Part shown: in pieces, positions 25,201 to 34,200 of the stretch
Position numbering within the stretch: position 1 is the first letter of the stretch
Layout: the number at the start of each line of letters is the position of its first letter
NCBI GenBank assembly: GCA_003118195.1
Contig: BEXV01001051.1
Location: 1 to 64,000 of the forward strand
Direction of reading: 5' to 3'
Origin: Hemicentrotus pulcherrimus
Lineage: Eukaryota > Echinodermata > Echinoidea > Camarodonta > Strongylocentrotidae
DNA length: 64,000 nt
Program-made: the position numbers and the translations under genes
The notes under the pieces: generated by a model
Seen by the model: only the letters and a program-made list of their open reading frames with translations
Told to the model about the DNA's origin: nothing
Database searches by the model: none

Positions 25201-28200
25201 TCTGACCACTCTACCTATACATATTGTTTTGAGCAAGAATTGGCACAATTTTTAATACTATATTCAGATTGTGGAAATCTGGACATCTTTGGATTTAGAA
25301 GTTAGTTGATGAACTGCTGTCCGAACAATATACCATTAAACAAAACCACCAAAACCACCAAAAAAGTAGTTTTTAGTTTAGTTACTGTAAGCCTTACAAT
25401 GAAATATTCCTCATCACTATTAGAAGTCCCTTACTCAATCAAAACAAAGAGAAGAACATCCAGTCCCATGGAATGTTTTTAGAGAAAAAGGTGTGTCTGT
25501 GCAAGGTGAAAAAGGGAGGATTAAAACTCTATTAAAATTCTGTCAAGTGATAATCAGATTTTACTAAAACTTGGCAAACTAATTCAGCTCATATTTCTTG
25601 AAGGATCCAATGTAAAAACTTACTCTGTTTTAAAGTTATCTGATTTCAAAATGGTGCTAAAACCAAGGGTAGTAAATAAATTAAATCAACTACAACAAAC
25701 TCAAAATCAGGAAAACATAGGTCTACAAAATAATTCCCAATTATTGCTTTTAAATTGATTTGTGCTTCCAAATATTGAAATTACATTAAAAAAACTCAAA
25801 AAGTATACTCTTTCAGGAAATGCTGAAAACTAGAAGTAGACCATCCTGATCAAATACACCTTTATTGTGCTCAATTTGAGAACCACACTATGTGACTTTT
25901 AGGTGGTTTTGTGTTGCATGCCGGGTCATTCCTTGTTGTGTTTTACCAGTAGGCCATGAATTTCTACTAATTACATTGAATGCCTCTTGCTATCAGGAGG
26001 TGATTATACATTCCTGTTTATAAAATACATGAGTGGGAGTAACCTTTATTGTATTATCAAGGTATATTTCTCTCATGTATGTAATGATGCGTCATTGACT
26101 GTACATAATGATACATAAAAATACACATGAGTTGGAGTGTTCTTTTTTTCAAACCATGAGGTGCATCTCTCTCAAGTATTTTGAAAACATAGGTCATGTG
26201 AACGAGAATGAATTTATGATGAACTAGGTAGAAGCATCAATCTGTAACCCCCACTCTTACCCATCTGTAACCCCCACCCCCAACCCATCTGTAACCCCCA
26301 CCCTAACCCATCTGTAACCCCCACCCTAACCCCTCTGTAACCCGCACCCTAACCCATCTGTAACCCCCACCCTAACCCATCTGTCAGACGTCAAACCCTG
26401 ATAGCTCCTGATAGCTCCTGATAGCTCCTAAGAGATAATCAGGATGAGAAGACACAATGAATAATTCAGTCATGAAGAGTGGGTGGCCTTCTAGGGTTCG
26501 ATAATAAATTGCCTATCTGCAGGGAGTGCTTGTGATTATTTAGGACCACATCATAGCTTAAACTACAAATCTATCACAAGCCAATATACATGTTTGAAAT
26601 AAAACGGGTTTCTTTTCCTCCATATTTGTCAGTTTGCCTTGCCTTTTACCCTTTTCAGCATGTATGCGTTATTAGTCAGTGGTAGGCCTTTTCATATACT
26701 CTGCTTGGGTATAGACAGTACTCACTTACTTAATTGCAGCCATCCTGTGGTCTAGTACCGGTACTATCTTCCTCATATCATATGTCCCCCTTCTTATGTG
26801 AATGTATACATGTACATAACATTTCTCAAATGTTCCCTCTGCATGTAGCTAATTGCACTTCATAATTACAGAAACCATAAACATGGAGTGCTTGAAAGTA
26901 TCTTTAATATCCTCCACTTGACATTAATCCATACTTGTTATAGTGTACCAGGTAAAATGCCAAAACTAATTGATTCCCAAATATAATTGATTCCTTTTTA
27001 CTAGTCTTGCCTTGATCTTTTGAAAATATGGAAGGGGATAATGTGTTATTTTTTTTCTTGCACATACTAATTTGATAATGTTTAGTTACAATGTAAATCT
27101 ATGATTGAATTGAGCAGTAAATGAATATAGATTGCTTTCAAAGCTACTGTCAAGATTAACATTCTCTTCTACTTGTTTGGGCTGTCTATTCTGTCAGGTG
27201 TTCGTATGTTAGATGGTGATGTGACGGATGCTGTTGAAGCGCAGTCTTTGAGTCTGAATCCTCAGATCATCGATATCTACAGTGCTTCTTGGGGTCCTGA
27301 TGATGATGGGCAGACTGTGGATGGTCCTGGAAAACTAGCTAAGATTGCTTTCCTTAATGGAACAACACTGGTAGGTATACACTGGTTGATGTTTGGCTGC
27401 TGAAAGCTAGGAGAGCATGCACTTGTATCCTCTATTAACCCATCCGATACAACTTGATTTTGGTGCAATACACACTTAACATTCAGTAGGTTAACACAAT
27501 CATTGTGCTCTCAACAGACTCCCTGATGCCAACTTACAATTTTTGTTCTTCTTGTCCCAGTTGAATTTTCAAAAAAATTATATTAACTTCCCAGAGAATT
27601 CCTGAAATTGAAGCTGTAGGCTTGCTCTTAAACAGGGACTTTCCCTTTCCAGGACCAATGCTTGATCTAATGACCTTCTGAAAAAACTTTTTGATTTATG
27701 ATGGCAGAGTTTCAAGGTGTGTTGATCTCTGCTTTATTCCTGTTACATGAACTTTGGATTTTGGAGGAAGCCACTCGAGTTGGCCTCCCTTCCCTCTCAT
27801 CCTGTAATACAATAGAAAGGTAAAATCTATTTGAACTTAAAACAGGATTATGCCCTCCCTCTTCCTCTTGTTCTTCATCAAATTGCATATGTTTTGCATC
27901 ATTTTTAATTTGATTATTTACAGATATACAAAGCCTGTGAAGTAACCAATAATTTTGAATTTTTGTTCTCAGTTTTAACTGTACCCCTTTATTTGACCAA
28001 AATACAATTATTTTGTGGTAGTCAAGAAGGTAAAATGAATCTTTGTATGCATTTTCAAATCGATTAATGGATTGCTTGTGGACCATGAAGGTGCATCTAC
28101 AGTGTAGGAGAAAATAATTTACCAAATATAATACCTTGACTGCATTATCTTTAAAAGCACTGTTGAATTCAGGTCTGGAATTAGTTTCCCAAATTTTCAT

Positions 28201-31200
28201 ATTTCCTTTTTCAAACTATGAAACGATGTACCGGTATATGTGTAGTGTCTGTTTTGATTTTAATGTATTACTCTGCTTCAAAATGTTATAAAAAGAGGTT
28301 AAAAAAAACACACACACACACATGAAAAATTAAATAAATAAAAGCTTCATATGTGTACATGTACATGTGGTCATTAAATAGAAGTCTGGATTATTAGCAC
28401 ACAATGTTTCAGCATACCAGCAGATTGGTTGTATGATTAATGTAATCATAATGCAAATTCATTCATCAAATCTACCACTATACATATGGGTACATGCATT
28501 AATCAAAAATAAGTGCTACCATCATTTTCAATTCATATTCATAAAATTTTAAGTTACGTGGGAATATTACTTTCAACCTGAAATGTATAATCAGAATTGC
28601 GTATAGATTTTTTTTTTTTAATAAAAAAATTCCTGTAGACGAAGCTATTTCTGTATAAAATGTACTGGTATGTATGCGCATTTCTTATTGAGAGTATTGA
28701 TGCATAATCAGTGAATAGAGCATTAGGTTTTGACAGATTATGAAAAGTTTTTCAATCTAAATCATTTATTTCCCATTATCTTACTTTTAATATTCATGTA
28801 AGAATAAAAGTAAAGTCATTAATGGTAGAAGGTATAAATCACATTTTGCTAAAGCTGTGAAGGAAGGAATTATTTGAAATTATACTTTTTGAGGCATTCT
28901 AGTTTAGAAATGGATTCTTTTCCCTTATCAGCACTGCCATTACTCACTCATACAGGGAAATTGTTTGTTGCAAAGGCAGGTAGCCAGTGAAAATGAATTT
29001 GATTAATATAAATTATGGAAATCTTATTCCTGGCTCATTTTTCCTGATTGAGGTGTCAATTCATATAGGATAGGCAGGATATATCGATTATTTAGGGGTG
29101 TCACATACATGTATAAGTACACTTGCCATTATTTATACACTGGTATTTGTATTTTTATAGTCATACATGCCAATGCTGTGATTAGTTATTCTGACAAACG
29201 TGCTCTGTTTAAATCACCACTCATAAATACATGTACATGTAGGTGATGTCAAGCTTAGTATTTGTTGTCTTATTACTGCAAATATGTTTAGTATGTTTGG
29301 TAATTATTGTTTCTAATGTTGTAAATAGCATTCTGTGAAAGTTAAAAACTCAATTTCTGTAGTTGATGCTTAGTAGTTCAGGTTAGGGTAGGGCTGTGAT
29401 GCCCCATATGTGTACATACCCGTATATACTTTTTGCTACCATGCACTTACACTAATTAATAGATGAACTTGAAATTGGATTACACATAAAGTATCCCTCA
29501 CTACAGCTTAGTATCAAATCAAATGTATTCAACTGTTCCTGTTCATAATCATAATTGATTGTCTCTGTTAATTTTGTATTTAAACGTTCCCTGTGGTTTG
29601 TTTTGCAGGGTCGGAATGGTCTTGGCTAACTGTTCCTGTTCATAATCATAATTGATTGTCTCTGTTAATTTTGTATTTAAACGTTCCCTGTGGTTTGTTT
29701 TGCAGGGTTGGAATGGTCTTGGCTCTATCTTTGTGTGGGTAAACGTTCCCTGTGGTTTGTTTTGCAGGGNCTTATTACTGCAAATATGTTTAGTATGTTT
29801 GGTAATTATTGTTTCTAATGTTGTAAATAGCATTCTGTGAAAGTTAAAAACTCAATTTCTGTAGTACAAGTTAATGCTTCTGTGAATAATGTGCCGACTG
29901 GGCTAGTCCCTTAAATTGTTTGTGAACGGAGCAGCTGGAGGGCACCAGGCCCCATCAGGCAGAGCTGAGGATTAAAATGGGTTATAACAAAATATTGCAA
30001 AAAATATTGCAAAATTATTTACTTTACTTGTATCAAAGAGAACTGTTGCTGAGCTAGCGCCATGAGCGTCCCTGGACGGTGTGTGCGCTCTACAAGTTTA
30101 CACTATTATTATTAGTAGTACCGGTAGTAGTAGTAGTTCAGGTTAGGGTAGGGCTGTGATGCCCCATATGTGTACATACCCATATATACTTTTTGCTGCC
30201 ATGTACACTAATCAATAGATGAACTTGAAATTGAATTACACATGAAGTGATTACTTCCCTCACATCAAATCAAATGTATACAACTGTTCCTGTTCAGTAT
30301 ATTTAAACATCATAATTGATTGTCTCTGTTAATTTTGTATTTAAACGTTCCCTGTGGTTTGTTTTGCAGGGTCGGAATGGTCTTGGCTCTATCTTTGTGT
30401 GGGCATCTGGAAACGGTGGTCGCTCTGATGACAGCTGTGGATGTGATGGTTACACCAACTCCATCTTCACCATCTCAGTGAGCAGTGCTAGTGAGAATGG
30501 GGGTGTTCCTTGGTACTCAGAGAACTGTGCTTCTACCCTGGCTACTACCTATAGCAGCGGGAGTGGCACTGAGAAACAAGTGGTAAGTTACCCCCCTTCC
30601 CCTCCACCTGCCAAACTGTAGAACATATGCTAGCCTTGGAAGGTTGGTTAAGTTACAACATGAGTCCTTTATCTGATTCTCTCCTATTTGCTAGCTTAGG
30701 AGGTGTGTTGACACATTCATTAGAACGTTCCTTCCTTGGAGGAGAGGTCAATTTAAGGTTACATCTCCCCTCCCCTGTGCTCCCATCACGTGTTGCAGTC
30801 TTTATTATGTCATGTGTACTGTATACTGGTTAGAGGTGGGGTTGTAACTGGGTTTATGGTTTGGGGAATGGTAAGGATTCGATGTAGCGTTGGTTTTAAA
30901 GTTGAGGTTAGGAACTCAAGTTAAGTATACCATTCATTTGTCTGAGCCTGTGACATACATCTTTATTTGCTGCTCTGTAGATGTGGGCTAGGGAGAAGTG
31001 GAAAACAGTCTGCCCCTCAGATAGGATGTTGAATAGAGCTCCCATGTGAAGGAAACATGCTGCACTAATTGTTTATTAAGAACTCACTGTGTTCTTTGTA
31101 AAGAGTAGTGTCGAACACAGGGTAGAGATACACCTGCACATCCAATCAATTCTACTGGCATAAAAAATCTAAGGGCCATAAATATTCATATACTTATATT

Positions 31201-34200
31201 CACTCTTTTCCTCGTAGGCAAAGGCGATGCCAAACATTGTATGAAAACAGTTACCTATGTATGTACATGTAACAACAATAATTCATGAAATTCAGACTTC
31301 AGCAATTACAGAAGAGTATTGAAGAAAAACAAAGTTATTTGGGGAAAATAGGATAAAAAAATGTACCTGTGCAAAGTCCATCACATATATTGATGAATGG
31401 CGGCACAACTGGCTTATTCTTGTAAGTGTGCCCTTGTATAAAATCACATTCAATGGAAAAAAAACAGTATGACAATAAGAATTTGAGGCTTACATGTATT
31501 TCAAATGCTGTAAAATATGAAATAAAAAATGGTTGGAAAATTCACTTGGTTCTTTGCTCTGACACATCCTGAATGATACATTGCTCTACTAATAATGTCT
31601 CCCCACCCACCCACCCACCTGTTATAGATGACAACAGACTTGAGGAAGAAGTGTACAGACAGTCATAGTGGAACCTCCGCCTCGGCCCCTCTCGCTGCTG
31701 GTATATGTGCCTTAGCTATGGAAGCAAAGTAAGATATCATATCCTAACTGTAACATTCCATTAAGAGTGAAAGTGATTTGATTGTGCCTTTACTAACTTT
31801 TAAAGGAGTAAAGAAGAATTGTGAAAAATCTTGATTGTTTTTGTGTTCAAAGAGCAATTTGCTTCATATGTGCTTCTATGCAAAAAGCTTGAATGAAATG
31901 CAACTGGGAATGAAACCCACAGTTTAAATACAAATACAAACCCTGAGACACTCTCCCTCCAGACAACTACTACTCTGTACCTCCTTGTTCTGGAGACAAC
32001 TATGAATGGGATGATGATTGTTATTTAATTCTTTTTTTTTGGTTAGAGGGAGTAGGGTCTTGGGGGTAGTTATTTGGGGCAGGGTAGTTGTCATACATGA
32101 AATGACATTTAGAAGGCTGCTTACTTGAATGTGCTATAGCATCATATCTGTTATAAGATGATGACGTGGATCCTAATAAAATGATTGGTTGAAAGCGTCC
32201 ATGTGTCCAGGCATTTATTTTGCCTAACACGTAATTTGGATAATGACCGGTCATTATCCAATTCTAATGACCGGTCAATACACATCATTTTGTTAGACAG
32301 TCCCAGAGGTACCTTGTGTGAGTTATTCTGACTAATGCCCTCACTGCTGTGTATTATTTGTACAATAATCACCAAATAAAACGATGTATCTCAAGTGTTG
32401 ATGAAATGTGATGTTCTCTGAACCTGCTTTCAGCCCTCAGTTGAATTGGCGTGACCTTCAGCATATCATAGTGATGACCTCACGACCTGATAACATACAC
32501 ACATCTGATTGGACTGTTAATGGAGTGGGACGGAGTGGTAAGTTTGGTCATTTTTATTTTTCAATTATCATTATGCAAGATTGTATGCTTTGAATTATGT
32601 ATACATATATATATATATATTGCTCAGATGAAAAAGTTGATCTTAGATTTATTTGTACTAGGGTACATAAACCGGTAGATAAATTCTAACTGGTTTTCTT
32701 GAACCCTATACTTGTGACCAATCCATGGCCTAGAATCTTGATATACTTTAGTCGTTCTGGGATGTCATTTTGAGGCCAAGAAACCATTACGATTTGTAAA
32801 AATGTAGTTATGTGTCAATTGTGATATAATTATTTTTTGGGCATGAAATTTATTGCAAACCTGAACCACGTGCAACATTCACAAGTGTAAGATTGTTGGT
32901 TTGCAGAACTGTTTGTTACGTAATGACTGTCTGACTTGGTCTGGCTTTCTATTCCCTTTCTAGTGAGTCATGATTATGGCTATGGTCTAATGGATGCAGG
33001 CGCTATGGTAATGCTAGCAAAGAATTGGACCCACGTTCCTGAGCAACGCCTTTGTACTATCAACTCCTTGAATGGAAATAGCCAGTAAGTACATGGATGG
33101 GCATAATAAGAGGGCTACATCCAAACTTGAAGGGGTGATAATAATTCATGGGATTAAATCAGTATTTTTAATGAGAAATTGTCCCCACACCTGGTTTCAA
33201 TATGAGACACTATATTGAAATAAAAACAGGTCTGATTGCTATTGCCATTGGGATAAAGTTCACAAAATTTGCATTAAAGAGTGAGAGGAAACAGAACCCC
33301 TTAATTTAACACTATTTTACAAATATCACCCTTACATGGGAAGTGAGTGGAGCACTACTTCCTGAGATGTAAACTACACCCCATGTGATTGATTTGATTT
33401 GCACTCTTTAGTGGAAGGAGAAATCTCCCAATTCATCTTAGACGATTCTTGCTCATTGATGATCAATGATAAAACAATTTAAAAGTACTTAATTGTAATA
33501 TCAGAAAAAGAGTGGTGAAAATAGCAGTGTGAAATACTTCCATGTATGTTTGCACTTTTGCATGCAGGTTTCGTTTTCATTTGTTAGTTTTATCACTGCT
33601 GTTTTTAATCGAATAGGAAAATCAATGGACATACTGGACTGGTAGTGCATGCTCAGACTACAGGCTGTCAGGAGACACCAGACACTCACGTGCGCTTCCT
33701 GGAGCATGCTGTGTCTCGTATCTCACTAGACTTCCCGATCCGAGGCGATCTCTCCATAGCCTTGATCTCACCTTCAGGTACCAGGTCCTTATTGCTTCCT
33801 CGTAGACCCCATGATAGGAATAAGAAAGGATTCAAATCTTGGGAGTTTATGACGACTCATACATGGGGAGAGAATCCTCAAGGTGAATGGACACTGGAGA
33901 TTCAAAATCATGGTGCTGCAGGTTTGTCAGGTAAGAATCTTATAAATCAAGGTTCAATGTATGAACACCTAGTTAGACTTATCACTTTCATATTCCATCA
34001 TTATTGAAGACCACTAATTTGTTTCATCACTTTGTGCCTCAGAATTTACAATTGCATTACAAGTAAAATCACATGAGACAGGCTTTTGCTTTTATCTGTT
34101 TTTATTGATTGTATTCTTTGTTTGTTATCACCTGGATTCTTTTGATATGGCTTGATTAGAATTTCATGTCCATATGATTTTATTATTTTTTATTTTTCAT

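Larger units (their letters stand above)
22076..27197 (+). other. Convertase intron 6 (5.1 kb)
   Basis: Contains a 5'-truncated non-LTR retrotransposon in the sense direction and CCCTAA-like and TGATAGCTCC tandem repeats (26239-26430). The remainder is AT-rich with no exon recognised. Confidence 0.8.
27371..30369 (+). other. Convertase intron 7, with duplicated sequence near its end
   Basis: AT-rich to about 29270. From there to the real exon 8, sequence is repeated with differences and an N join (29770), and broken copies of the exon 8 acceptor and first codons are present. A 162-codon frame on the opposite strand (27712-28200) has no recognisable similarity and is ignored. Confidence 0.75.

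Noticed and set aside
26239..26383. Genuine telomere or chromosome end
   Set aside because: The telomere-like core is only part of a 22-bp unit, and ordinary gene sequence continues on both sides.
27712..28200. 162-codon frame on the - strand in a convertase intron
   Set aside because: No recognisable domain, intron-like composition and no splice or promoter context.
29531..29769. Extra exon 8 fragments considered as genuine alternative exons
   Set aside because: Two of three lack any donor and all are truncated beside an assembly N; duplication or misassembly is simpler.
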